From Fimenecus sp052273845 (GTDB taxonomy: Bacteria > Bacillota > Clostridia > Oscillospirales > Acutalibacteraceae): DNA of 28,032 nt. The position numbers and the translations under genes were made by a program. Below are positions 1-7,607 of the stretch, piece after piece; within the stretch, counting starts at the first letter, position 1; every line of letters begins with the position of its first letter. Below the pieces are notes generated by a model. The model searched no databases. It was not told where the DNA came from and was given only the letters and a program-made list of their open reading frames with translations. The stretch is from the NCBI GenBank assembly GCA_052273845.1, contig DAVZHM010000017.1, positions 1-28,032 on the forward strand, in the 5' to 3' direction.

Positions 1-1
1 T

Positions 2-430
2 TGCAGAATCGGTGCGGATATGGGTCTTTCGTGGCAACGCAATTTAAAGATCCACCGCGAAGATGTTTCCACGGTAAACGCGCTCGGGAATTCCGTGTTC
101 CGCCGCCAACTCGACGGCAGAGCGTTCCGAAACGACCCCGATGTATTTTTACTTCGCGAAAACAATATGCATTGCAGTTTTGAACAGCGCAAAATCATTG
201 CGACGGTCAACAAACTGTTCGGAAGTGTTCTGTTCACTTCGGACAGCGTAGACAAATATAACCAACTGCAAATGAATGAACTTTTAAAAGCGTTTAACAA
301 AGAAAAAATCGAGATTTTGCGCGCAGAATTTTCGGCAGTTGAGCGCCGCGTTTTGGAAATTGATTATGTAGAAAACGGCGTGCAAAAGCAGTTCCGCTTT
401 GATTTGGAAAACGGCAAAATTTTGGCGTGA
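2..430 (+). CDS. Alpha-galactosidase-like glycoside hydrolase (GH36/GH27-type), C-terminal fragment
   Basis: The reading frame is open from the left edge and ends at TGA 428-430, so only the last 142 residues of a longer gene are present. The visible part starts C-R-I-G-A-D, followed by a Trp four residues later (SLDW-like strand of melibiases), and then has the run FRNDPDVFLLRENN. Such an arginine-asparagine-aspartate-proline-aspartate stretch is typical of the end of the TIM barrel of clan GH-D alpha-galactosidases. The remaining ~85 residues look like the C-terminal beta-sandwich. The family releases alpha-linked galactose from oligosaccharides such as melibiose or raffinose; the exact substrate cannot be judged from this piece. 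A hairpin terminator follows directly. Family assignment rests on short motifs only, and the catalytic nucleophile region lies outside the window. Confidence 0.6.
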   Translation, partial: CRIGADMGLSWQRNLKIHREDVSTVNALGNSVFRRQLDGRAFRNDPDVFLLRENNMHCSFEQRKIIATVNKLFGSVLFTSDSVDKYNQLQMNELLKAFNKEKIEILRAEFSAVERRVLEIDYVENGVQKQFRFDLENGKILA

Positions 431-443
431 AGCTTGTAATAAT

Positions 444-483
444 AACCCCTTTCGGACAGAGGCACTAATGACGAGGGGTTTTT
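444..483 (+). terminator. Rho-independent terminator between convergent genes
   Basis: AACCCCT at 444-450 pairs with AGGGGTT at 474-480, and the right arm runs into five T residues (479-483) on the + strand. It lies 13 bp after the glycoside hydrolase stop, and the - strand MGMT-like gene ends at 482. The loop is long (23 nt), so the hairpin is less compact than the other terminators here. It fits termination of the + strand gene best; the - strand side is followed only by ATTATTA. Confidence 0.65.
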
Positions 484-790
484 ACACAAAATTCCACCGA
501 TATTTTTTCAAATCGACAATACCGTCGTCGCTGACTTCCACGCCTTCTTCGCGCAAGCGGCGGATTTGCTCGTTTTCGCCGCCGAACGCAAAAGCGTCGG
601 ATACCTTCCCCTGCCGATTGACAACGCGGTGGCATTTGATGGTTTCGGGGTCGGGGTTTTGGTGGAGCGCGTACCCCACCACACGCGCCAAGCGCGGATT
701 GCCCGCCAAAAGTGCAACATCGCCGTAAGTGGCAACGCAACCTTTCGGAATTTGGCGCACGATTGCATAAATTTTTTCAAAAGTATTCAT
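482..790 (-). CDS. Short MGMT-family (alkyltransferase-like) DNA repair protein
   Basis: A 102-aa protein that corresponds to only the C-terminal DNA-binding domain of O6-alkylguanine-DNA alkyltransferase. It shows the helix-turn-helix region (GCVATYGDVA, residues 17-26), then ARVVGYALHQNP (35-46) and the active-site segment KCHRVVN with Cys53. Family members flip alkylated bases out of DNA; full alkyltransferases transfer the alkyl group to this cysteine, whereas alkyltransferase-like (ATL) proteins lack it and only flag the lesion. Here the cysteine is kept but the usual proline of PCHR is Lys52. The ATG at 790 is chosen over an upstream in-frame start at 841 because GGTGAG lies just before it and the protein then starts like its relatives. 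The gene is 47 bp downstream of gerAC and has its own candidate promoter. Confidence 0.85.
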   Translation of the reverse strand: MNTFEKIYAIVRQIPKGCVATYGDVALLAGNPRLARVVGYALHQNPDPETIKCHRVVNRQGKVSDAFAFGGENEQIRRLREEGVEVSDDGIVDLKKYRWNFV

Positions 791-805
791 ATTCTCACCG
801 CTTGT

Positions 806-834
806 ATTGTAGCGTAAAACGCGACAAAACGCAA
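806..834 (-). promoter_or_regulatory. Candidate sigma-A promoter for the MGMT-like gene
   Basis: On the - strand a -35 TTGCGT (829-834) and a -10 TACAAT (806-811) are separated by exactly 17 bp in the 47-bp gap between gerAC and the MGMT-like gene. The -35 keeps TTG only, so the match is moderate. It would uncouple the repair gene from the sporulation operon upstream. Confidence 0.45.
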
Positions 835-837
835 GGT

Positions 838-1989
838 TCACAGATTTTCCACGCCGTTGCCCACACGGTTAATTTGCACCTTGGTTTGCACCTCGTAACG
901 CACGGACGGCAAAACCTGTTTCCAATCCGAAATATTTTCTTTATAATACCGCGGGTGCAACCGTTGTAAGCGCATACCGAAACAATACGGGTCGGAGCGC
1001 ATTCTAAAAAAGCAATACTGCATATTTTCGTTCAGCAAATCCGTAATATACGCTTCCGACAACCGTTTCGTTTCCTGCAAGTATTCTTGCGACACCGCAA
1101 AAGGCGCATCGGTTTTGTTTTCGGTAATATCCACTTTCAGGTTCACCTGTACCTGAAACAAAATCTCGTTGTTTTCGATTTTCGGTTGGATTTGCGTGCG
1201 GCAGTGTTTGATACGCAATACGGTTTCGGAGGAAAACGCGGGATTTACTATTGAAAACACGCCGCTTTGTACTTCGTTATTCAAAAGCATCAGCGCGGTG
1301 ATTTGTGTATCTTGCAATTCGTAGCGCATGCAGTCTTTCTCGAAAACGCCGACGGACAACATTTGCATTTTGCTTTCTTCTTTCTCCCCTTCCACGCGCA
1401 CAATCGGCAGAACCGCATCTGCCGTGTCGGAGTCCAATTTATTGATTAGCGTATACAGTTCGCGGCTGAGGATGTCCGCATTCAAGCGTTCCGCCTGCAA
1501 AATATTTTCCAAACTGTCCGCTGCTAAAACGCTTTCGCCCATTTTGGCGCTGACAAGTTCTTCGGCGGTAGTATCCGACACCGCGACCAACACCGTAGCG
1601 CGGTTTTGCACATTGCGCACAAAATAGTCAAGATACCCATGCAAGCCGTTTTCGGCGGTTTCTCTGCCGAACACAATCAAACGGTTTTGCGAAAGCAGCG
1701 GCATTTTGCCGACGGTTTTTGCCGCATCGGAAATCGCTTCGGCAACGGTTGCGCCCTCCACAGTCAGGGAATTGACAATATCGCCGGGGTTTGCGCCGCT
1801 GTTCGGATTGCCGGTCATTTCCGTATTCAGCGTTTGCAAAGTGACGCGCACCCCGCCGGTTTCCGTTTTATCAATGCCAATCGCCTGCACAATCAGGCGA
1901 TTTTTTAATTCTCCGGTCGAGAAGTCACATCCACTAAACAGCGTGCAAATCAAAGCAAGCGGCAACAGAAATTTACACCATTTACGCAT
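838..1989 (-). CDS. gerAC: Ger(x)C family spore germination lipoprotein (C subunit of a GerA-type receptor)
   Basis: A 383-aa predicted lipoprotein: MRK, a hydrophobic stretch, and the lipobox L-F-S-G-Cys21, so the mature protein is lipid-anchored, in spores on the outer face of the inner membrane. It continues with NRLIVQAIGIDKTETGG (residues ~30-46) and LSQNRLIVFG, the usual Ger(x)C landmarks, and has the length normal for the family. The C subunit works with the A and B subunits encoded just upstream to sense nutrient germinants. The ATG at 1989 is supported by GGGAGGAAAG upstream; it overlaps the end of the B-subunit gene by 8 bp, indicating translational coupling. Longer upstream in-frame extension lacks a ribosome binding site. 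The germinant cannot be deduced. Confidence 0.93.
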   Translation of the reverse strand: MRKWCKFLLPLALICTLFSGCDFSTGELKNRLIVQAIGIDKTETGGVRVTLQTLNTEMTGNPNSGANPGDIVNSLTVEGATVAEAISDAAKTVGKMPLLSQNRLIVFGRETAENGLHGYLDYFVRNVQNRATVLVAVSDTTAEELVSAKMGESVLAADSLENILQAERLNADILSRELYTLINKLDSDTADAVLPIVRVEGEKEESKMQMLSVGVFEKDCMRYELQDTQITALMLLNNEVQSGVFSIVNPAFSSETVLRIKHCRTQIQPKIENNEILFQVQVNLKVDITENKTDAPFAVSQEYLQETKRLSEAYITDLLNENMQYCFFRMRSDPYCFGMRLQRLHPRYYKENISDWKQVLPSVRYEVQTKVQINRVGNGVENL

Positions 1990-3070
1990 TTTCTTGCTTT
2001 CCTCCCCTCGCCTTGCGCGCCGAAAACAGCACAATCGCCGGCAAAACCACGGTAAACGCCGCAAAAAACCAAGGACGATACCGCAATCCCGCAGAATAGA
2101 AATAACTTGAAAAGGTTTTAACAAAGAAAATCTGCACAACGGCAATCAGCACGCCCGATACCGCAATGTACCGATTTTTCCATTCGGCTTGAAACGATTT
2201 TTGCAACAGTGACGATTGCAAATACAAAAGGAAACTGATTTTGACAAAGGCGCTCAAAATCCAAATGCCCGTTAAAAGGATGTCGAACCGTTGGAACACA
2301 CTGATTTCAGAAAGCACCGCGACGGCGTGAATCGGGAGCAACTGCGTCAACGCAAAATAACCAAGTCCGCCGAACACGAAGAAAAACACCAAAAGGCAAC
2401 TGCAAAGGAACGCAAAAAGCCATGCTCCGTACGCTTTTTGCGGTTTGCCCGTGACCTGCGGCAACATTGCGGAAAACATTAGAATTTCGCTTGTGCGCGT
2501 CGCAGCTTCCAACCCCGCCGAAAGGCTCGGTTTTACGCCGTCATAAAACATCGGAGAAAAGTTCAGAAAATCAATTTCGTCCAGCATGGCAACCATAATA
2601 AACGCAAAGGCGGCAACAAATAGGCTAAGCGAAATACTCCCCGCCCTACCGAGCGCCTCTACGCCGAGGGAAGCCGCATAACAAGCGGCGGCAACGCAAA
2701 TGAGAATCAAAAATCCGTTTTGCTGATTGGGAAAAATCACCGTGCCGATAAACAGTTCCAGCCGCGACAGCGTTTCCAACGCCGCAAACGAAAAATAAAA
2801 CGCATACAGCACCGAAACACATTTGGAAAACATCGGCGAAGCATAATACGCTATATCGGTTAAATCGTGCGACGGAAAATATCGCATTTGCAAAAACAGC
2901 ATTACGGAAAACAGCAGAATAAACACTGCCGAAAACACCGCCGCAGGGAAAAAGTCGGCATTTTGCATTTTGCCCGCGCCAATCGTGGTATGGGTAAGCA
3001 ATGTCAGCAACCGCGACATAAGCAACACGGCAAACAACTGCCATACACTGATTTTCGGTTTTGTATGCAT
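1982..3070 (-). CDS. gerAB: Spore germination permease (GerAB/KB family, B subunit of germinant receptor)
   Basis: A 362-aa integral membrane protein with about ten hydrophobic segments, starting with the typical short N-terminus ISVWQLFAVLLMSRLL (residues 7-22). It belongs to the endospore germination permease branch of the APC amino acid-transporter superfamily; in GerA-type receptors this subunit forms the germinant-binding pocket. The ATG at 3070 has GGAG seven nt upstream and begins 1 nt after the A-subunit stop codon, so the three genes form a tight A-B-C operon. Residues such as YFPSHDLTDIAYY (~63-75) and the conserved membrane pattern support the call. Which amino acid or sugar it binds is not visible from the sequence. 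Confidence 0.92.
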   Translation of the reverse strand: MHTKPKISVWQLFAVLLMSRLLTLLTHTTIGAGKMQNADFFPAAVFSAVFILLFSVMLFLQMRYFPSHDLTDIAYYASPMFSKCVSVLYAFYFSFAALETLSRLELFIGTVIFPNQQNGFLILICVAAACYAASLGVEALGRAGSISLSLFVAAFAFIMVAMLDEIDFLNFSPMFYDGVKPSLSAGLEAATRTSEILMFSAMLPQVTGKPQKAYGAWLFAFLCSCLLVFFFVFGGLGYFALTQLLPIHAVAVLSEISVFQRFDILLTGIWILSAFVKISFLLYLQSSLLQKSFQAEWKNRYIAVSGVLIAVVQIFFVKTFSSYFYSAGLRYRPWFFAAFTVVLPAIVLFSARKARGGKQENA

Positions 3071-3071
3071 A

Positions 3072-4580
3072 TCATTTCTCCAAACTTTGAATTTGCAACT
3101 CCCGTTTGCCGAGGCGTTTCCAAGAAATACGAATCCACGAATCGCGCACAAGCGCACCGAAGTGCATCGGTGCAAAAGGTGCTGTGAACGGCGTGCCGTA
3201 GGCTTTGACCGCGCACATATTGGCAAGCAATACGCCGAAGCCGAGCACAATGCCGTAAAATCCCGTTAATCCGCCGATGAGCATAAACGCAAACCGCAAT
3301 ATTGACACGGGATAATAAATTTTCGACACAACAAACGAACTTATAGCGGTCATTGCGACAACAATGAGCATCGGTGCGGCAATTAAACCTGCCGTGACTG
3401 CCGCATCGCCGATTACGAGCGCGCCGACGATGCTCACTGCATGCCCGACAGACTTCGGCATACGAAGCCCCGCTTCGCGCACGATTTCGTAAATGAAGTG
3501 TATAAAAATCGCTTCCAACATAACGGGAAACGGCGTTATGCTCTCCTGTATTGCCGTATCATACAGCAATTCCGTCGGCAAGATTTCCTGATGAAAGGTA
3601 CACACTGCCACATACAGCCCCGGCAAAAAAACGCTGACCACAAACGCAAGAAACTTTAAAAGACGAATAAACGCGGAATAAAACGGACGGTGGTTGTAAT
3701 CGTCCAACGATTGAAAATTCTCTGCAAACAGATACGGTACAATTAAAGCAAACGGGGTGCCGTCCACCAAAACAATTACCCTGCCCTCTGCCATTTCGGC
3801 ACAGGCAATATCCGGGCGTTCCGTAGTACCGACGCTCGAAAACATGGAAGTGACATTGGACTCCAAAAACGGGCGCAGATACCCCGCACCCAAAACCACA
3901 TCCAAATCGGCACGCGTCAACCTATCTTTCACATCGTTGACTGTTTCGGCGCTTGCGCGGTCGGCAAAATAGCATACGCACACGCGCGTTTTGCTCGTCA
4001 CGCCGACCTCCTGCACCTCAAACCGTGCCACGGGAGACCGCACGCGCCGGCGTATGAGCGCGACATTGTCTTTAAAACTTTCCACAAATGCTTCCCGTGC
4101 GCCGCGCTCCTGCACCTCGGTTTGCGCATCTTCTACCGAACGCTTCGGAAAGCCCTGCACGCCGAACGCTTCGCAAAAGGTTGCGCCGTCAATCAGCAGG
4201 ACTACAAGTCCCGACAAAACCTCTTTGATGGCATCGTCTAAATTGTAAACTTCTTTTTGGTCAATGCCCGAAGAAATTTGGTCACGGATATACGCCAACT
4301 GTTGTTCAGGCGCGTTCGGCATTTTTTCGGCGGTCATAATGGGGTTGACCACTTGCTGTGTGACAAGCAGATTGTCGCACATACCGTCATCCATAATTAA
4401 AAACGCCTTGTTTTCGCCGATGTGTGTTTGCTTGTATAGAATATCAAAACTTGAACCGAGTTTTTCTTTAAAATAAATGATGTTTTTTTCGAGTTCCGTT
4501 TCAATCGGCGCGGGTGGATTTTCAGACGGTTTTTCCGCCGCCGTGACACGCTCGATTTCACGCTGAAGCCAATTTCGCAT
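3072..4580 (-). CDS. gerAA: Spore germination protein GerAA (A subunit of germinant receptor)
   Basis: A 502-aa protein with the GerA layout: a soluble N-terminal half (residues ~30-290, with DGMCDNLLVTQQVVNPIM and VLLIDGA-type strands) and a C-terminal membrane half with about five helices, including FPVMLEAIFIHFIYEIVREAG and the following GHAVSIVGALVIGDAAV region, both strongly conserved in the family. A subunits oligomerise into a ligand-gated ion channel that releases cations when germinant binds the B subunit. The ATG at 4580 is selected because AGGTGA precedes it; an in-frame ATG at 4652 would run into the divergent gene's ribosome binding site. It is the first gene of the operon and is divergent from the DUF421 gene with only a 74-bp gap, which contains a possible sigma-G promoter. 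Confidence 0.95.
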   Translation of the reverse strand: MRNWLQREIERVTAAEKPSENPPAPIETELEKNIIYFKEKLGSSFDILYKQTHIGENKAFLIMDDGMCDNLLVTQQVVNPIMTAEKMPNAPEQQLAYIRDQISSGIDQKEVYNLDDAIKEVLSGLVVLLIDGATFCEAFGVQGFPKRSVEDAQTEVQERGAREAFVESFKDNVALIRRRVRSPVARFEVQEVGVTSKTRVCVCYFADRASAETVNDVKDRLTRADLDVVLGAGYLRPFLESNVTSMFSSVGTTERPDIACAEMAEGRVIVLVDGTPFALIVPYLFAENFQSLDDYNHRPFYSAFIRLLKFLAFVVSVFLPGLYVAVCTFHQEILPTELLYDTAIQESITPFPVMLEAIFIHFIYEIVREAGLRMPKSVGHAVSIVGALVIGDAAVTAGLIAAPMLIVVAMTAISSFVVSKIYYPVSILRFAFMLIGGLTGFYGIVLGFGVLLANMCAVKAYGTPFTAPFAPMHFGALVRDSWIRISWKRLGKRELQIQSLEK

Positions 4581-4594
4581 AGGATCACCTGTAA

Positions 4595-4623
4595 TATTGT
4601 GACCGTTTCGGCAAATGATATTC
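4595..4623 (-). promoter_or_regulatory. Candidate forespore sigma-G promoter of the gerA operon
   Basis: On the - strand GAATA (4619-4623) is followed after 17 bp by CACAATA (4595-4601), close to the sigma-G pattern GAATA / CATACTA (one mismatch in the CAT..TA frame). GerA-type operons of Bacillus are known to be transcribed by sigma-G in the forespore. The leader would be very short, with the start codon 14 nt after the -10, which lowers confidence. Confidence 0.35.
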
Positions 4624-4654
4624 CAAAAGATACAAAACCGCAGGAGAGCCAAAA

Positions 4655-5332
4655 ATGCTGATTACACTTTTAAGAACGGTTATTTTATATATTCTCGTGC
4701 TGATCACCTTCCGCATTCTCGGTAAACGGCAAGTCGGCGAATTACAGCCTGCCGAATTGGTGATTACCCTGCTGCTGTCGGAAATTTTGGTCATTCCGAT
4801 GCAGGACACGCAAATTCCGCTGATGAACACATTTATTCCTGTTTTACTGTTGATAGGATTTGAAGTGCTTATCTCGGTTTTCAGCATCAAAAGCATTCGC
4901 TTTCGCAGTATGCTGCAAGGCAATTCCGTGATTGTTATACGGGACGGGAAATTGGACCAGCATCAACTGAAATTGCTGCGGTTTACCGTAGACGATTTGT
5001 TGGAAGCACTCCGAAAAAAAGATGTTTTTGACATTTCTGAAGTGCAATACGCCATTGTAGAAACCGACGGTACATTGAGCGTGATGCTCAAACCCGAAGT
5101 GCGCACGCCAAAAGCAAAAGCGCTCGATGTTGTGGACGCGGACAACGGCATTCCCTGTGTGGTAATCAGCGACGGGCATATTATAGAATCGGCATTTTCG
5201 GAGTGTAATATGACATCACCGAAACTGAAAAAATTATTGCAGGAGAAAAAAATCGACCTGAAAAGCGTGTTGCTGATGACTCTGGACAAAGGCGGCAATA
5301 TGCATTTGATTGAAAGGACGGACGACAAATGA
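4655..5332 (+). CDS. DUF421 (YetF-like) membrane protein
   Basis: A 225-aa protein with three N-terminal membrane helices (~3-22, 33-50, 57-79), the hallmark GKRQVGELQPAELV at 23-36, LQGN at 87-90 and a cytoplasmic C-terminal alpha/beta region (~95-200). This is the DUF421/YetF family, whose biochemical role is not established; some members are found in the inner membrane of spores and affect its properties. AGGAG lies 9 nt before the ATG. The gene faces the gerA operon across a 74-bp divergent intergenic region and overlaps the next gene by ATGA, so it forms a two-gene unit with the DUF4363 protein. A role in the spore membrane is an inference from this context and from what is known of relatives. 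Confidence 0.88.
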   Translation: MLITLLRTVILYILVLITFRILGKRQVGELQPAELVITLLLSEILVIPMQDTQIPLMNTFIPVLLLIGFEVLISVFSIKSIRFRSMLQGNSVIVIRDGKLDQHQLKLLRFTVDDLLEALRKKDVFDISEVQYAIVETDGTLSVMLKPEVRTPKAKALDVVDADNGIPCVVISDGHIIESAFSECNMTSPKLKKLLQEKKIDLKSVLLMTLDKGGNMHLIERTDDK

Positions 5333-5709
5333 AACGCATTATTATTGCTGTGATTTGCTTGGTTTTGGCAGTCGCGCTCGCGGTATTCGGCTATATGGAT
5401 TTGCGGAAAATTTCCAAAACAATGCAATCGGAAGCCGAAACGCTGATACAAGCCGTACAGACGGGCGAAACGTTTGAAACCGATGCGCAGTTGCAGGTCT
5501 TTTTAGACGATTACGAACGCTATGCCAAACGCTTGGGTGCGTATGTCAACCACGGAGAATTGGACGATGCCGAAATTTTGGTGCGCGGTCTTTCCGACAA
5601 ACTGCGCGAAGGCAACACCGAAGAATTGACCGAAGATTTATATGAAATCCAATATCATTTTGCGCATTTAACCAATTCGGAAAAGCCGAAATTTCAAAAT
5701 GTATTCTAA
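5329..5709 (+). CDS. DUF4363-like membrane-anchored protein
   Basis: A 126-aa protein with one N-terminal hydrophobic helix (residues ~4-23; no lipobox) followed by a charged, mostly helical domain rich in Glu, Asp and Leu. Size, topology and the position directly after a DUF421 gene match the DUF4363 family, which commonly accompanies DUF421 in Clostridia; this family call is from recollection of that arrangement. Function is unknown. Its ATG overlaps the DUF421 stop (ATGA), implying translational coupling and probably a joint complex in which the small protein sits on the outer side of the membrane. A strong terminator follows within a few bases. Confidence 0.7.
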   Translation: MKRIIIAVICLVLAVALAVFGYMDLRKISKTMQSEAETLIQAVQTGETFETDAQLQVFLDDYERYAKRLGAYVNHGELDDAEILVRGLSDKLREGNTEELTEDLYEIQYHFAHLTNSEKPKFQNVF

Positions 5710-5747
5710 AAAACGCCTTGGGAAGTATAGACTTCCCAAGGCGTTTT
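5710..5747. terminator. Strong bidirectional terminator
   Basis: A perfect 17-bp stem AAAACGCCTTGGGAAGT (5710-5726) / ACTTCCCAAGGCGTTTT (5731-5747) with a 4-nt loop. The arms begin and end in A and T runs, so it can stop both the + strand DUF421/DUF4363 unit and the - strand hprK-to-ROK operon, which converge here. Confidence 0.92.
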
Positions 5748-5776
5748 ATCTGTGTTCTGTTTTATTTTAGGTTGAT

Positions 5777-6676
5777 TTAATGTTGTTTGTCAAATTCTCG
5801 CTTTGCAAGATAGGCGGCGCCGAGCATACCCGCCTGATTTTTCATAGCGGCTTTTTTAATCTGCACAGAACGGAAACTGTGCATAGGACGCATGTGAATA
5901 CGGCGCTCGATTTCGGAAATGATGTAATCTTCATTCATAATGCCGCCGCCGAGGATGATACAGGGCGGATTGAAAATGAATATCAGCGTGGTAAGCCCGC
6001 CGATGATTTCATCAATCCAATTGTCAATCACCGCGTGAATGGTGATGTTGTTGAAGTTTTCGGGTGAAAAAATCTCGCGCCCGGTAAGTGTTCTGCCGGT
6101 TGCCTCGCGCACGGCATTAACAAGCGCACGCGTGGAAGCGTACATTTCATAACAGCCGTTGTTGCCGCAGGTGCATTTTTTGCCGCCCGTATGCGTGACG
6201 ATGTGCCCAAATTCCCCTGCTGAGAAATGGTCACCGGTGTAAATTTTGTTGTTAATCCACATTGCCCCGCCGACGCCCGTGCCGTAAGTCAGGCACAGGA
6301 AATCACTAAAGCCCTTGCCTGCGCCGAATATGGCTTCGGCGGTTGCCGCGGCGTTGACATCATTTTCCACGCGGACAGGCAGATTAAATTTTTTCTGAAT
6401 GGTTTTTGTGATTTCTATTCCTGTGTAATTCGGGATATTTTCACTTGCAAAAATGATTTTGCCGAGTTCGCTGTTGACCTGCCCTGCGGTGCTGATGCCG
6501 ACGCAACACACATCTTTTGCGTACTCCCCGACAATCGTCATAATTTTATGCATCAAATGCGGACCGCCGAGGTTCGCTTCTGTGGGAATTTCAAAAGACT
6601 GTTCCACGGTGAAATCCGCATTCACCACACCGTATTTGATGGCGGTGCCGCCGATGTCAATGGCTAAAATCTTCAT
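5777..6676 (-). CDS. ROK-family sugar kinase
   Basis: A 299-aa ROK (repressor, ORF, kinase) protein without a DNA-binding extension, hence a kinase. It has the ATP-binding strand DIGGT at 7-11, the catalytic aspartate in END (Asp106), EFGH at 155-158 and the zinc motif CTCGNNGC with Cys168, Cys170 and Cys175. Such enzymes phosphorylate hexoses or amino sugars (glucose, fructose, N-acetylmannosamine, allose) with ATP in the cytoplasm; the sugar cannot be chosen from sequence by eye. The ATG at 6676 has AAGGAGAGG upstream. It is the last gene of the hprK operon, 26 bp after whiA, and is followed by the strong terminator. It is clearly different from the glucokinase-like ROK gene in the same operon. 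Confidence 0.88.
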   Translation of the reverse strand: MKILAIDIGGTAIKYGVVNADFTVEQSFEIPTEANLGGPHLMHKIMTIVGEYAKDVCCVGISTAGQVNSELGKIIFASENIPNYTGIEITKTIQKKFNLPVRVENDVNAAATAEAIFGAGKGFSDFLCLTYGTGVGGAMWINNKIYTGDHFSAGEFGHIVTHTGGKKCTCGNNGCYEMYASTRALVNAVREATGRTLTGREIFSPENFNNITIHAVIDNWIDEIIGGLTTLIFIFNPPCIILGGGIMNEDYIISEIERRIHMRPMHSFRSVQIKKAAMKNQAGMLGAAYLAKREFDKQH

Positions 6677-6702
6677 AATCCTCTCCTTTGCAATTCCAGA
6701 AA

Positions 6703-7602
6703 TTATATGCCGTTTTGTTTTGCTGCAATTTCGCAAAGTCTTTTCAACCGATAATTCACGCCCGAACGCGACATAGGGGGCGTGAATTCCTCACCGATTT
6801 GTTGCAAAGAATAATCGGGATTTTGCACGCGGAGTTCGGCGATTTGCTGATATTCGTCGGGCAACTCCGAAAAAGCGGCACTTTTTTGCAATTTTTCAAT
6901 CAGTTCAATTTGCCGCATCGCCGCATTAACGGTTTTGTTTAAATTTGCGTTTTCAAAATTCAGCCGACGGTTGACGTTGTTGCGAATATCTTTATAGACA
7001 ATCACGTCGATAAACTCCATCACGAACCGCGCCGCGCCCATAATGCCCAAAAGATTTTGGATTTCTTCGGTCTTTTTGAAATACAACACATACAACCCGC
7101 CCCGACGCACGGATTTCGGAGAAAATTCGTTGTTTTCCAAAAATTTTTTCAAATCCAAACTCAAATTGTAATGCGGCACCACAAATTCCAAATGGTAATT
7201 CTTTTCGGGAGAACTTACCGTGCCGCACGCAAGAAATGCGCCGCGCAAAAATGCGCCCACACAGCACTCCTCCGTAATGTTCGCCCAATTCAAACGCCGC
7301 ACGCGCTCCGTACCGTTACAACCGAACGCGGAAAGAATGCGCAAACGGTCTTCGGCATTTTCGACGGACACCCGAAATTTTTTCGATGTCACTTTTTGCG
7401 GTTGCAAAGAATGCAAACTCAAACGCTCGGCAAGATAGCAATATTTTTCGGCAACCGCTTCGTTTTCGGTGGAAATGGACAGTTCCTTACCCGAAAACGC
7501 GCGTCCGAACAGCATAAGCCCGTAACTTTCCGCCAGCAAACAGCAAGGGTTTTCGGGCTTGATATGTAACAATTCCTCTTTTAAATCGGAAGAAAATGAC
7601 AT
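6703..7602 (-). CDS. whiA: DNA-binding protein WhiA
   Basis: A 299-aa WhiA homologue. The N-terminal part is the degenerate LAGLIDADG-endonuclease-like fold (two repeats, ~20-195, including GAFLRGAFLACGTVSSPEKNYH and VYKDIRNNVNRR at the linker) and the C-terminal part is a sigma-4-like helix-turn-helix ending in SLQQIGEEF and PPMSRSGVNYRLKR. In actinobacteria WhiA activates sporulation septation genes; in Bacillus it influences Z-ring formation, chromosome segregation and carbon metabolism. AGGT lies 8 nt before the ATG at 7602. rapZ ends 5 bp upstream. In most Firmicutes yvcK lies between these two genes; here it does not. Confidence 0.96.
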   Translation of the reverse strand: MSFSSDLKEELLHIKPENPCCLLAESYGLMLFGRAFSGKELSISTENEAVAEKYCYLAERLSLHSLQPQKVTSKKFRVSVENAEDRLRILSAFGCNGTERVRRLNWANITEECCVGAFLRGAFLACGTVSSPEKNYHLEFVVPHYNLSLDLKKFLENNEFSPKSVRRGGLYVLYFKKTEEIQNLLGIMGAARFVMEFIDVIVYKDIRNNVNRRLNFENANLNKTVNAAMRQIELIEKLQKSAAFSELPDEYQQIAELRVQNPDYSLQQIGEEFTPPMSRSGVNYRLKRLCEIAAKQNGI

Positions 7603-7607
7603 TGTTT

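Noticed and set aside
444..483. Possible riboswitch or attenuator upstream of a gene
   Set aside because: The hairpin lies between the ends of two convergent genes, so a terminator is the only sensible reading.
838..4580. The gerA operon as a novel sensor system
   Set aside because: Subunit order, sizes, lipobox and membrane layout are those of ordinary GerA-type germinant receptors.
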